DNA from: Caldanaerobius fijiensis DSM 17918
GTDB lineage: Bacteria; Bacillota; Thermoanaerobacteria; Thermoanaerobacterales; Caldanaerobiaceae
Length of the DNA: 64,000 nt
Direction: 5' to 3'
NCBI RefSeq assembly: GCF_900129075.1
Contig: NZ_FQVH01000010.1
Coordinates: 1 to 64,000 of the forward strand
Shown here piece by piece: positions 1-8,772 of the stretch. The notes under the pieces are model-generated. The model was not told the DNA's origin. It searched no databases and worked only from the letters and a program-made list of their open reading frames with translations. Position 1 is the first letter of the stretch. The number at the start of each line of letters is the position of its first letter. The position numbers and the translations under genes are program-made.

Positions 1-595
1 TCATGGTCAAAGTCATACTAACAGTATCGCACATATCAGGATTAAGACGATATGCCCTGTTAGCAGCGGATTTAAGTGTTTTAGCAATTTCTTCAGGATT
101 GCTCAATCTATTATTGCCATGACTCAAGACAAAATCAACAAGTTCCTCCATAGGCATAACAGCGATCTCATCAGGAGTAAAAGAATCAAAAACAGAAGTA
201 GATGCTGAGCCAAAGACGTCGCTAAAAGGACAGTCTTCCTTGTATGAAGAGAACTTGAGATAAAGCAGGTTCAAAGCTCTGCTCTTTTCACTGGATATAG
301 TCTGTACCAGGTGGTATCTAAAGCGAGTAAGGCGCTGTAGGGCAGCATATTTAAAGTTAGGCATGGGAGTAGGGTTTACCCTACCAAATCTGACACAATC
401 AGCAATGACTCTGGCATCAAAATCGTCAGTTTTAGGCAAATGGGTATAAGCCTTTTTAAAACTACTGACGACAGCTGGATTCATGACAAAGAATTTAGGG
501 TTAAAAAGTGCTAAGTCCGGATCAGGAGAAGAAGCTAGGTGGAGATGGAAGTACCATGCATGATGATAGGATACACCGTATGGTTGCTGAGACAT
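1..595 (-). pseudogene. IS110-family transposase, N-terminally damaged fragment
   Basis: The minus strand is open from about 595 to the window edge, so the gene continues to the left. The reading includes KTDDFDARVIADCVRFGR, which resembles the paired-aspartate part of the DEDD (RuvC-like) nuclease domain of IS110-family transposases, preceded by a short NPKFFVMNP segment typical of that fold. The first catalytic aspartate (usually in a VGIDVS-like start) and the glutamate region are not seen. Upstream of 595 the frame reaches a stop near 683 without supplying them. I read it as a truncated or decayed copy, not an intact enzyme. The family's C-terminal serine-containing domain would lie outside the window. 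The family assignment rests on motif recognition only. Confidence 0.6.
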
Positions 596-599
596 ACGG

Positions 600-930
600 A
601 AGAGTAAGACATGGGCAGCAAGCGAGTAAGAACTAAACGAGTAATCCCAGGGGTGCAGTCTTAGGCGAGAAGTACCCTAAAAGAAGGGTCTTCAGGGGGA
701 TTCAGAGCGACCCTGAAACCAAATCCTAGAGATAGTTTAACAGAGACAACCTAAAGAAGAAGGAGGGGATACGTGTACTACAATACAAAATGCAGCAATC
801 GAGCATACATTGCAGTGAGGATTATATGTTTGGTCGATGTGTAGTCAAGCCTAAAATGAACTCACTGCGTTCGGGCTTGACAACCCACTTTCCCAAACAT
901 AGGTAGTAGCTATGCGATGTATGCATAAGT
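600..930 (-). other. Structured non-coding flank of the IS110 fragment
   Basis: No frame here encodes the missing transposase N terminus. The stretch is rich in self-complementary segments: ACCCT/AGGGT at 673-689, TCAGGG/CCCTGA at 691-716, and a three-tier nested inverted repeat at 803-924. In IS110 elements the non-coding end upstream of the transposase encodes a bridge RNA that selects target and donor DNA, so this is a candidate left end. The right boundary is set roughly by where acetyltransferase coding sequence resumes, near 935. The element boundary and the RNA are inferred, not shown. Confidence 0.4.
803..924. repeat. Nested inverted repeat with three stems
   Basis: Outer arms GCATACATTGCA (803-814) and TGCGATGTATGC (913-924) match at 11 of 12 positions. 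Middle arms TATGTTTGG (825-833) and CCAAACATA (893-901) match perfectly. Inner arms GTCAAGCC (844-851) and GGCTTGAC (874-881) match perfectly around a 22-nt loop. Unpaired stretches separate the stems. This stem, internal loop, stem layout resembles the guide loops of IS110 bridge RNAs, but it could also be a different structured element. Confidence 0.7.
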
Positions 931-934
931 ATCA

Positions 935-1171
935 AGTGGCACAGTTATCGAAATAGCAACTAAAGAAAAATGTACAAAAATAAAAGTGATTACAACAAAT
1001 GATAATATTAATGCAATGCGTTTTTATCAAAAACGTGGATTGATATGGTACGTTTAATATCATAACGCTTTGGATATTTCGAGAAAATTAAAGCCATCCA
1101 TTCCGATACTAGGTAATTTTAACATCCCTTTAAAGCATGAAATTGAATTTGAAATGAATCTTTTTAAATAA
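935..1171 (+). pseudogene. GNAT acetyltransferase, C-terminal remnant
   Basis: From about 935 one frame reads a typical GNAT C terminus: KIKVITTNDNINAMRFYQKR, the usual 'N-x-x-A-x-x-F-Y-x-K-x-G' acetyl-CoA fold segment. The same frame then meets an in-frame TAA in the codon after WYV, resumes with ALDISRKLKPSIP, and ends at the stop at 1169-1171. The N-terminal half is missing; the structured IS110 flank takes its place. This is a dead gene fragment, probably interrupted by that insertion. The original substrate cannot be inferred. Confidence 0.7.
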
Positions 1172-1396
1172 GCTATATGACAAGACGAAAAAAGTGACTC
1201 ATAGGGAGGGAATTATCCCATGTAGATTTTACGCGTGTTGGAAGGCAAGGGAAGAGGTTTTTTTAAAATTAACAATGGAATGGTGAGTAGTAAAGGTATT
1301 TTTGTAAATAGAACTTAATGGTATAATGATAAAAGGATCCGAGGTTATTTTTGCGTTATAATACAAACTTTATTTATATTATTGGAGGATACGAAA

Positions 1397-1822
1397 GTGA
1401 AAAATAAGAAAAAAAGAGGTTCTTTTCTTATTGTTATATTTGTGCTAATCCTAATTATTGCAACAATTATATATTTCGATAATAATGTTTTGTAAGTGTC
1501 ACACTATAAAGTGACATTACATAAAATTCCAACATCATTTAATGGTTTTAAAATACTGCAAATATCTGATTTGCATAGCAAAAGTTTCGGGAAAGATAAT
1601 TATAGGCTTATAAATAAGATTAGTAGTGAAAATCCGGATATTATTGTAATTACGAGAGATACGATTAATACGAAAGATACCGATTTTAAAGTGTTTATCA
1701 ATTTAGCTAAACAAGTAAGTAAAAGTTATGACACATATTATATTGTTGGTAATCATGAACAAAATTTGAGTGGCAATAAATTGAAGGCATTAATAGATAA
1801 TCGTAAAGTAAGTCAATGGTAG
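1397..1822 (+). pseudogene. Membrane-anchored metallophosphoesterase (YkuE-like), broken
   Basis: A GTG start at 1397 follows GGAGGA with good spacing. It opens a frame with a lysine-rich start and one transmembrane helix (about residues 9-27). A TAA at codon 33 (1493-1495) interrupts the frame. The same frame then continues with the calcineurin-like metal motifs DLH (in ISDLHSKSF) and GNHE (in IVGNHEQNL), and stops at 1822. The expected GDLID-like motif reads RDTIN. Family members are usually about 270-290 residues with a C-terminal GHTHxGQ motif, which is absent here. The gene therefore has an internal stop, a 3' truncation and a damaged metal ligand. The shorter frame from 1496 is unlikely to make an active enzyme. 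Confidence 0.75.
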
Positions 1823-1837
1823 AAGGGAGAAATAATT

Positions 1838-2278
1838 TTGCTTTTTAGCAGTGAACAGATTAGCAGAGGCAAGAAAATTGTAAATACTGGTATAATTATT
1901 TTAATTCTCCTTTTGCTCGGAGATTTTACTGTTAATTTAGTATCTAATGGTACTAAAGGATTAACAGAAAAAATCATCATTAATGGACTGGTTTTATTTA
2001 ATATATTCTTGTATTATAAAGGGAATAGAATAGCGTTTAAAGTAACTATGTTTCTGCTATCAATAGTTTATATTTTTATCTTTGGTTTACTGCCCGTTTA
2101 TTTGGTTTTAGGAGTACTACACATGTTAAATGTTTTAGATGTTTTTGGTGGTGCTTTATACATAATTATCCCAGTTTTAATTATAATAGTAATAAATATT
2201 TTAATATTTAAAACAGAATTTTATGATGATGTTTTGGCCTTTAAAAACTACTATCAGGTAAAAATAAAAAATAAATAA
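1838..2278 (+). CDS. Hypothetical small membrane protein
   Basis: The predicted 146-residue protein starts at TTG 1838, preceded by AAGGGAG at suitable spacing. It has about four hydrophobic segments (near residues 15-35, 46-62, 66-90 and 100-122) and a lysine-rich C-terminal tail. No conserved family motif was recognised. It follows the broken phosphoesterase by 15 bases on the same strand and may have been co-transcribed with it. Because the whole neighbourhood is decaying accessory DNA, it may not be functional. Function unknown. Confidence 0.5.
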   Translation: MLFSSEQISRGKKIVNTGIIILILLLLGDFTVNLVSNGTKGLTEKIIINGLVLFNIFLYYKGNRIAFKVTMFLLSIVYIFIFGLLPVYLVLGVLHMLNVLDVFGGALYIIIPVLIIIVINILIFKTEFYDDVLAFKNYYQVKIKNK

Positions 2279-2392
2279 AGCTTATTTGAACCCATAAAAT
2301 TTGAATTAAGAGATAGTGAGAAAATAAAAACAATATTTAGAAATAGAGAGAAAATGCCATAAAATTTAATAAATTTAAGGAAAATTAAATTT

Positions 2393-2406
2393 TGAAAACG
2401 TTTCTT
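2393..2406. promoter_or_regulatory. cre-like / LacI-type operator candidate
   Basis: TGAAAACGTTTCTT lies about 70 bases upstream of the binding-protein gene. Its centre, GAAAACGTTTC, is close to palindromic and resembles the CG-centred operators of CcpA and other LacI-family repressors. The right half departs from the full cre consensus. It suggests carbon-source control of the downstream sugar-related genes; no regulator gene is nearby. Confidence 0.4.
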
Positions 2407-2473
2407 AAGGAGATTAGAATTATCTTGATGTAATAATAATATAATAAAAATGAGTTGAAAGGGGGAGAATTTT

Positions 2474-4393
2474 ATGAAGGCAAAGAAATTAGTTGGTGTA
2501 GTATTGGCGGTTTTTATGATCTTGTCAGTGTTGGTTACAGGATGCAGAAGTAAAAGCACGAGTAATTCATCGTCTGGAGGTAAAACCACAGTAAAAGAAG
2601 CTGTCTTTCCGAGGGTAGGGGGTTGGCCTAAACCACCTCTATTTCAAGGTAATGTATTTTCGTCAGCGGGTATTGGTACAGCATATGCGTTTATGGCCGA
2701 AGGTTTGTATCAATACGTTAGGTCAACTGATAAGATATATCCGAGATTGGCTGAAGGTATGCCGGAAAACAAAGGAAATGAAACCATTGTGCATATAAGA
2801 AAGGATGCCAAGTGGAATGATGGTCAACCTTTTACCAGCAAGGACGTATGGGCTTTTTATACATTAAATAACGGAGCGTTTATAACCAAGTATTTAACAA
2901 GTATAGAAACGCCTGACGATTATACAGTGGTGTTTAAGTGGGCAGATCCCCAGCTGAATGAAACCATAAAGACGTTATTAGTCGGACAGGATTTACAAGC
3001 TACGATACCATATCATATTTACAAACAGTTTGTGGATAAGGCAGACGAAATCCTTAAAAGTCTTCCAACAACTGATGATTTAACAAAAAGAGGACCTTTT
3101 ACAAAACTTATTGACGATAAAACAAATGCAGAATTAAACAAAAACTGGCAAAATTTCATAACATATAAAATAGATAAGCCTATACTTACAGGCCCTTATA
3201 TAGTAGATAAAGTAACTGCTTCTGATATGATTCTAAAGAAGAATCCTTACTATTACAACAAATATAAAATCCATTATGATATAGTGCATTTATATCAGAC
3301 CGATAGTACTGGAGCTCTAGCTATGTTGCAAAATGGAAGAGTAGCGCAAAGTGAGGACAATTTCACAAGGGATGAAATAGAGAGCATGTTATCAAAAAAC
3401 AAAGATTTAGTATTTTATCCCATGAAGGATCCAGCTGCATTTGGATTTGCTTTTAATCTTCAGAAAACGCCGTTTAACGACGTCAATGTAAGAAGGGCTA
3501 TAGTTTATGCGTTAGATAGAAAAAAGATTCGAGATGTTGTAAACTGGACCGGTATATTGACCGATTATTCAGCATTAGGCATGCCTCAAAATATGGATAA
3601 TTGGATTAATCCCGATATAAAAGATAAATTAACAAAATACAACTTTGATCCTGAAAAAGCTGCACAGCTTTTGGAAAAATCAGGATGGAAGAAAGGTAGT
3701 GATGGCATATGGAGAGATAAAAACGGCAAACAATATGAGTTTACTATAGCAGCACCATCAGGATGGTCTCAGCTTATTCTAGCAGATCAAATAGCGTCAG
3801 ATCAGCTGAAGAAATTTGGATTACCGACAAAATTACTGACAATAGATGGTACTATATATTGGCAGAACGCTGGATGGCCTAAGTGCATGTACGACATGTC
3901 TTCAGATTGGATGGATGTAACATGGGGATTTATGATACCTTATTGGGCATTTCACAATTTCTACGAAGGGGGGCCATCATCATTTGGCAATTTCCCTAGA
4001 ATCACAAATCAACAAAGTAAAGATTATGGAAAGATTAATATGATACTGCCAGGACCTGATGGCCAACTTATAGATATACGTAAGACAATAGATTCGATGT
4101 TGTATATGAACGAGGAACAGATGAAAGATACGGCCAGCAAGCTGGCATGGATAACCAATGAGAATGCGTTTGCGGTAGACTACTTTTTAAACACAGCATT
4201 CACCACTGTAAATATGAAGTATATAGACAAGAATACATTACCAATGGCAGACAGAATAGATAAGTATAATAGGAATATGCCAGTCCCAACTGATCCTAAG
4301 GATGCAGAGGCTGTTGCAAATATCAACTTTGGTTTTGATAGTGGTATATATGATATAGCAACAGGCAATTGGAGGCCACCGGTTGGTAAGTAA
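2474..4393 (+). CDS. ABC transporter substrate-binding lipoprotein (SBP_bac_5 / OppA-like)
   Basis: The 639-residue protein has a lipoprotein signal peptide: a basic start, a hydrophobic core and the lipobox LVTGC with the lipidated cysteine at residue 24. A serine/threonine-rich linker follows. The body fits extracellular solute-binding family 5: an early WNDGQPFTSKDVWAF motif, then a mid-protein NVRRAIVYALDR motif. Proteins of this family bind peptides, but in saccharolytic Clostridia and Thermotogae many bind oligosaccharides. The next gene is a glycosidase, which favours a sugar ligand. The start follows AAAGGGGGAG. No permease or ATPase genes lie beside it, so its partners must be encoded elsewhere. 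Confidence 0.88.
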   Translation: MKAKKLVGVVLAVFMILSVLVTGCRSKSTSNSSSGGKTTVKEAVFPRVGGWPKPPLFQGNVFSSAGIGTAYAFMAEGLYQYVRSTDKIYPRLAEGMPENKGNETIVHIRKDAKWNDGQPFTSKDVWAFYTLNNGAFITKYLTSIETPDDYTVVFKWADPQLNETIKTLLVGQDLQATIPYHIYKQFVDKADEILKSLPTTDDLTKRGPFTKLIDDKTNAELNKNWQNFITYKIDKPILTGPYIVDKVTASDMILKKNPYYYNKYKIHYDIVHLYQTDSTGALAMLQNGRVAQSEDNFTRDEIESMLSKNKDLVFYPMKDPAAFGFAFNLQKTPFNDVNVRRAIVYALDRKKIRDVVNWTGILTDYSALGMPQNMDNWINPDIKDKLTKYNFDPEKAAQLLEKSGWKKGSDGIWRDKNGKQYEFTIAAPSGWSQLILADQIASDQLKKFGLPTKLLTIDGTIYWQNAGWPKCMYDMSSDWMDVTWGFMIPYWAFHNFYEGGPSSFGNFPRITNQQSKDYGKINMILPGPDGQLIDIRKTIDSMLYMNEEQMKDTASKLAWITNENAFAVDYFLNTAFTTVNMKYIDKNTLPMADRIDKYNRNMPVPTDPKDAEAVANINFGFDSGIYDIATGNWRPPVGK

Positions 4394-4425
4394 AGGAATG
4401 TATAGTAATCTGTAATTATACCAAC

Positions 4426-4451
4426 ATGCTGGTAACGACTGTTACCAGCAT
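4426..4451 (+). other. Intercistronic hairpin
   Basis: ATGCTGGTAAC and GTTACCAGCAT form a perfect 11-bp stem with a 4-base GACT loop. It sits between the binding-protein gene and the glycosidase. There is no T-run after it, so it is more likely an mRNA-stabilising or attenuating hairpin than an intrinsic terminator. It could set unequal amounts of the two products. Confidence 0.65.
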
Positions 4452-4484
4452 AACTATTAAATTATCAAGGGAGTGAATGCTTTT

Positions 4485-5759
4485 ATGAATAAGACAAAAA
4501 TAGTGTTTATAGGTGCTGGAAGTATGTCGTTTGGATTAAGTATGTTTAAAGATATATTTACATCTTACGAATTGGCTGAAAGTACGTTGAGCTTGGTAGA
4601 TATAGACGAAGAAAATCTGGAAAGAATGTATAAATTAGCTTTAAAGATGAACGAGGAATCGGGGTTGGGAATGAAAATAGAAGCTACAACGGAAAGAAAA
4701 GAAGTATTACCAGGTGCTCAGTTTGTGGTTAACTCACTAGCCATTGAAAGATGTGCTTTATGGAAGCAGGATTTTGAGATACCTAAAAAATATGGTATTC
4801 GCCATACATTAGGGGAAAACGGCGGGCCAGGGGGATTATTCTTTACGATGCGAACTATTCCTGTAATAATGGATATTTTGAGGGATATGGAAAAATTGTG
4901 CCCAGATGCCTACTTCTTAAATTTTTCAAATCCTGAGAGCCGCATAATTTTAGCATTGGGACGCTATACCAAAATAAGGGGCGTAGGATTGTGCCACGGC
5001 GTATTCATGGGACGCAATGATGTAGCTCGGATTATGGGTTTGAATCCTGACGATATTGATGTATTTGCAGCAGGATTAAATCACTTTCAGTGGCTTCTTG
5101 AAATCAGGGATAAAAAAACTGGTGAGGATTTATACCCTCTCTTAAGAGAAAAAGAAAAAACTTATGATCCTTCGTTTATGCCTCTATCCAGAAAATTATT
5201 CAGAGTTTTTGGAAAATATCCATCCTGTAGTGACGATCACATAGGCGAATATCTTCCATATGGGTGGGAAGCGGGCGAAGAAGGATATCCTTTCGATGAG
5301 GACGAAAAAAATAGAATACTTATGAAAAAGGAAATAGAAGAAAGGATAAATGGCACAAAACCACTACGCGATTGGTTTGTACCTTCGGGAGAAAGAGCTG
5401 TCCATGTAATAACCGGTATCCTTAACAACAAAAAACAGCTTATAGAATCAGGAATTGTATATAATAATGGAGTTATAACCAATCTTCCTGCAGATGCGGC
5501 TATAGAAGTACCTATAATGGTAGATAAATTTGGGATACATCCTATAGCAGTAGGAGATTTACCACCAGGTATTGCTAAGCTACTAACAACCCAGGTATGT
5601 GTACAACAATTAGCTGTAGATGCCGCGATAAATGGATCAAAGGAATTAGCTATGCAGGCTTTACTTATTGATCCTGTCATAAACAGCACTCAAGCAGCTG
5701 AAAAGATACTGGAGGAGCTATGGGAGATCAATAAACCTTATATAAGGAAATGCGTTTAG
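4485..5759 (+). CDS. Glycoside hydrolase family 4, alpha-glycosidase-like
   Basis: The predicted 424-residue protein is of GH4 length. It begins with a nucleotide-binding GAGSMSFG motif (about residues 10-17), followed by [15 protein letters not shown] and a CHG motif near residue 170, then GLNHFQW. GH4 enzymes use NAD and a divalent metal and work by an oxidation-elimination route. Cysteine and histidine of the CHx motif bind the metal. The residues after C-H help sort subgroups, and CHG is reported for uronic-acid-releasing members. An alpha-glucuronidase or alpha-galacturonidase is therefore possible, but alpha-glucosidase or alpha-galactosidase cannot be excluded. Start ATG 4485 is chosen because AAGGGAG lies upstream; GTG 4473 overlaps that site. 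No signal peptide, so cytoplasmic. Confidence 0.85.
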   Translation: MNKTKIVFIGAGSMSFGLSMFKDIFTSYELAESTLSLVDIDEENLERMYKLALKMNEESGLGMKIEATTERKEVLPGAQFVVNSLAIERCALWKQDFEIPKKYGIRHTLGENGGPGGLFFTMRTIPVIMDILRDMEKLCPDAYFLNFSNPESRIILALGRYTKIRGVGLCHGVFMGRNDVARIMGLNPDDIDVFAAGLNHFQWLLEIRDKKTGEDLYPLLREKEKTYDPSFMPLSRKLFRVFGKYPSCSDDHIGEYLPYGWEAGEEGYPFDEDEKNRILMKKEIEERINGTKPLRDWFVPSGERAVHVITGILNNKKQLIESGIVYNNGVITNLPADAAIEVPIMVDKFGIHPIAVGDLPPGIAKLLTTQVCVQQLAVDAAINGSKELAMQALLIDPVINSTQAAEKILEELWEINKPYIRKCV

Positions 5760-5820
5760 TAAGACTTTGAAAATTTTCTGCAGGAATATGCTTATTTAAT
5801 CTTTCATGAAAGATGAAGCA

Positions 5821-5850
5821 AAAAAAGGGGGTCACCCCCTTTATATTTTT
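5821..5850. terminator. Bidirectional intrinsic terminator
   Basis: AAAGGGGG and CCCCCTTT form a G+C-rich stem around TCA at 5824-5842, with A-runs on the left and T-rich sequence on the right. It lies between the convergent GH4 and pepT genes and overlaps the pepT stop codon. It can serve both directions. Confidence 0.8.
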
Positions 5851-7067
5851 GCCCATAATTCAGCTATCTTTATGATAGTCTCTACTGCTTTTTTCATCTC
5901 GTATACGGTGACATACTCATACTTTCCGTGACTATTATGACCTCCTGTAAATATATTGGGTGTAGGCAACCCCATATAAGAAAGTCTGGCTCCATCTGTA
6001 CCACCCCTTATTGGAGTTATCTTAGGCGTTAGTCCAATACTTCTTATGGCCTCGCATGCGATATCCACTATACGCATGTTTTTTTCTATGATTTTTTTCA
6101 TATTATAATATTGATCTTTTATCTCTACCAGAATGGTATTTTGTCCATATAAAGCATTTAATTGTTCAGCTATCTCCAGCATAGTTGATTTTCTGTCCTC
6201 AAGACAATTTTCGTCGAAATCCCTTAGAATGTAATGTAAGACAGTTTTTTCAACACTGCCTTCTATGTTGTTTAAATGATAATATCCCTGGTAGCCTTCT
6301 GTTTTTTCGGGTACTTCATCTTTTGGCAGTTTTCCGGCGTATTCCATTGCTATAGTTATAGAATTTCTCATTTTACCTTTAGCAGACCCCGGATGAACGT
6401 TTAAGCCATTCACGGTGACAACTGCAGCTGCTGCGTTAAAGTTTTCATATTCAATGCCACCTGCTGCACCGCCATCTACAGTATAGGCCACATCAGCATT
6501 AAATTTTTTTACGTCAAATTTATCGACACCACGGCCTATTTCTTCATCGGGTGTAAAGCATATTCGAATGGTTCCATGTTCGATCTCAGGGTGGTTTATC
6601 AAATACTCGCAGGCTGTGATGATCTCTGCGATTCCCGCCTTATCGTCAGCACCCAACAATGTGGTACCGTCGGTGGCTATAATGGTATGCCCTATGTAAC
6701 TTTTTAACTCAGGAAAATCAGAAGGTGATAATATAATATTCTTTTCACTATTTAAGATTATGTCATTACCGTCATAGTTTTCTATGATTTTAGGATTTAC
6801 GTTTTTACCAGACATGTCAGGACTTGTATCCATATGGGCTATAAAACCCACCGTGGGTACCTTTTTGCTTGTATTTGAAGGCAATGTGGCCATTACATAT
6901 CCATTCTCGTCTACCTCTACATCTTTTAGACCAATTTTTATAAGTTCTTTTGCCAGATCATGAGCAAATACCAACTGGCCTTTAGTGCTTGGGTACGTAG
7001 TAGCGTTTTCGTTGGATTGGGTATCATATTTTACATATCTTAGAAATAGCTCGACAACTTTTTCCAT
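5841..7067 (-). CDS. pepT: Peptidase T (tripeptide aminopeptidase)
   Basis: The 408-residue protein is typical in length for M20B peptidase T. It shows the metal-site motifs HMDTSPD (near residue 80), [11 protein letters not shown] and TPDEEIGRG, and a late GGTDGARLS motif. Two zinc ions in this cytosolic enzyme cleave the N-terminal residue from tripeptides. ATG 7067 is preceded by GGAGG at good spacing. It is a single-gene unit facing away from the Wadjet operon and convergent with the GH4 gene. A role in recycling peptides taken up from outside is a general inference. Confidence 0.93.
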   Translation of the reverse strand: MEKVVELFLRYVKYDTQSNENATTYPSTKGQLVFAHDLAKELIKIGLKDVEVDENGYVMATLPSNTSKKVPTVGFIAHMDTSPDMSGKNVNPKIIENYDGNDIILNSEKNIILSPSDFPELKSYIGHTIIATDGTTLLGADDKAGIAEIITACEYLINHPEIEHGTIRICFTPDEEIGRGVDKFDVKKFNADVAYTVDGGAAGGIEYENFNAAAAVVTVNGLNVHPGSAKGKMRNSITIAMEYAGKLPKDEVPEKTEGYQGYYHLNNIEGSVEKTVLHYILRDFDENCLEDRKSTMLEIAEQLNALYGQNTILVEIKDQYYNMKKIIEKNMRIVDIACEAIRSIGLTPKITPIRGGTDGARLSYMGLPTPNIFTGGHNSHGKYEYVTVYEMKKAVETIIKIAELWAKI

Positions 7068-7154
7068 GCAAATCCTCCTTACTTTATTTTATATTCAAAA
7101 TTATATACTAAGTTTGATCTTACTGCAAAAATCTCATCTTTCATTGTGAATAAG

Positions 7155-7183
7155 TTGTTGGCGGTTTATATGTGTGTTATAAT
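7155..7183 (+). promoter_or_regulatory. Predicted promoter of the Wadjet operon
   Basis: TTGTTG (7155-7160) and TATAAT (7178-7183) are separated by 17 bases and lie about 40 bases before the jetA start. The -10 box is perfect and the -35 box is weak. No clear operator palindrome is visible around it. Confidence 0.55.
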
Positions 7184-7224
7184 AAAAAAAGTAAAGCAAT
7201 AAAATGAAGTGGGGAGTATTTATC

Positions 7225-8772
7225 ATGCCCGATAAATTAGATATAAGCGTCTTAAAACCGCTTAATGAAACCAGATACCTTACGGCAGAAAATGCCTCCA
7301 GGTATCGTCTTATTATGAGGTATTTCTATGATCAATATCAGAAATTTAAGTATTGGATGTATAAAGAGGATGTCTACGAGTATGTTATACAATTCGATAT
7401 TTTTAATGATTATACTTTGGAACGGTGCGAACAGGATTTAAAAATGCTTACTGATTGGAAAAACCTCATTGCAACTCAGGATACAAGTAAGGCCTCTACT
7501 CTTGAAGAATTTAAAAACAAAAAATTCCGATATCAGTTGAGTCCTTATTCTATTGAGATTGAAAGAATGACTATAAGACTTGAAAGCATTAGAGGGTACG
7601 GTGGTTCTCTAGAACCTTCGCTTTTTGAACGGATATATAAAAATATTTTAAAGGTAAAGGAAATGTCAGAGGAAAAAGATCTGCAAGCTGTAAACAGATG
7701 GTGGGAAGACCTCAACAGTGATTTTGAAAATATATACCATAATGCTACCGATTATATAGCGAGTTTGCAAAGTTCCGGCGCCGATGAGCTTATGAGGACT
7801 GAAGCTTTTATTTTATACAAAGACAAGCTTATTGAATATTTAAGGGATTTTATAAAAGATCTTCAGAGATTTTCGCTGGCTATCGAAGGATTTTTGAAAA
7901 ATGTAGATAAAGATATGGTAAATGTGGTATTGAATAAGGTAATTCAGTATCAAATGAGCATACCAAGGTTAGAACATGAGCTCAGGGAAGAAGATATTAA
8001 GCAAAATATTATAGATAGATGGAATAATATATCTCTGTGGTTTACAGGCCGAGGTGGTGAGGAGAGTGAGGCGTATAGGCTTTTGAATATTTCCAGCGAA
8101 ATAATCAGGAGAATAACTATGTATGCTTCCAGGATCGCAGAAAACCGAATGCGCATGGTTAGTCGCAAAAATGATTATTTAAAGCTATCGAGGATATTTG
8201 CAAATACAGAAGATATAAAGAAAGCACACCTCTTATCTGCGGCTGTTTTTGGCGTTTTTAATACAAGGCACCTTTGGGGCGATATGGAACGAAAGACAGA
8301 CAGTATAACCTCTAGCGTGTGGCGAGAATCTCCTTTTGTAATTACAATAAAGCCCAAGACCAGGAATTATAACAGGTCGTTAAGAACTAGCGGTATTGTC
8401 GATAGGAGCAAAAGTAAAATACAGACACAGCTGGAATATTTACAAGGTAAACAATATGAAAAAGAAGTCATTTTGAGTTATATAAAAGATGATAGGATAT
8501 GCTTTAAAGATTTACCTATAGTACCACCTTTTGTCAGGACCACGTTGCTTAAGTGGGTAAGTAGAGCTATGGGAAATAGTCAATATAAGGGTAAAACTGA
8601 AGATGGAAGAACATATAGGGTTATTATACCCGAAAACGGCGAAAGAATCATCTTGAAGTGCACTGATGGAAACTTGGATATGCCTGCTATGGTGATAGAA
8701 TTTGAAAATAAGGGTGATAATATTGGAAGAGGTGAAAATCTTACTGGAAAACTTCTGGATTACCAGGGATGA
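7225..8772 (+). CDS. jetA: Wadjet system protein JetA (DUF5716-type)
   Basis: The predicted protein is about 515 residues, mostly helical and charged, with no enzyme motif visible. Its position at the head of a four-gene set ending in an SMC-like ATPase and a Toprim protein identifies it as JetA, the kleisin-like subunit that bridges the JetC heads in the anti-plasmid Wadjet complex. It looks closest to the DUF5716 JetA class, not the DUF3375 class, but that is from memory of the families and not a search. ATG 7225 is preferred because GTGGGGAG lies 8 bases upstream; ATG 7204 would include that site in the coding region. Its 3' end overlaps jetB by about 50 bases. Confidence 0.8.
   Translation: MPDKLDISVLKPLNETRYLTAENASRYRLIMRYFYDQYQKFKYWMYKEDVYEYVIQFDIFNDYTLERCEQDLKMLTDWKNLIATQDTSKASTLEEFKNKKFRYQLSPYSIEIERMTIRLESIRGYGGSLEPSLFERIYKNILKVKEMSEEKDLQAVNRWWEDLNSDFENIYHNATDYIASLQSSGADELMRTEAFILYKDKLIEYLRDFIKDLQRFSLAIEGFLKNVDKDMVNVVLNKVIQYQMSIPRLEHELREEDIKQNIIDRWNNISLWFTGRGGEESEAYRLLNISSEIIRRITMYASRIAENRMRMVSRKNDYLKLSRIFANTEDIKKAHLLSAAVFGVFNTRHLWGDMERKTDSITSSVWRESPFVITIKPKTRNYNRSLRTSGIVDRSKSKIQTQLEYLQGKQYEKEVILSYIKDDRICFKDLPIVPPFVRTTLLKWVSRAMGNSQYKGKTEDGRTYRVIIPENGERIILKCTDGNLDMPAMVIEFENKGDNIGRGENLTGKLLDYQG

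Noticed and set aside
600-780. Frameshifted N terminus of the IS110 transposase
   Set aside because: I translated the minus strand of this stretch and found no VGIDVS-like start or glutamate motif; it reads better as structured non-coding DNA.
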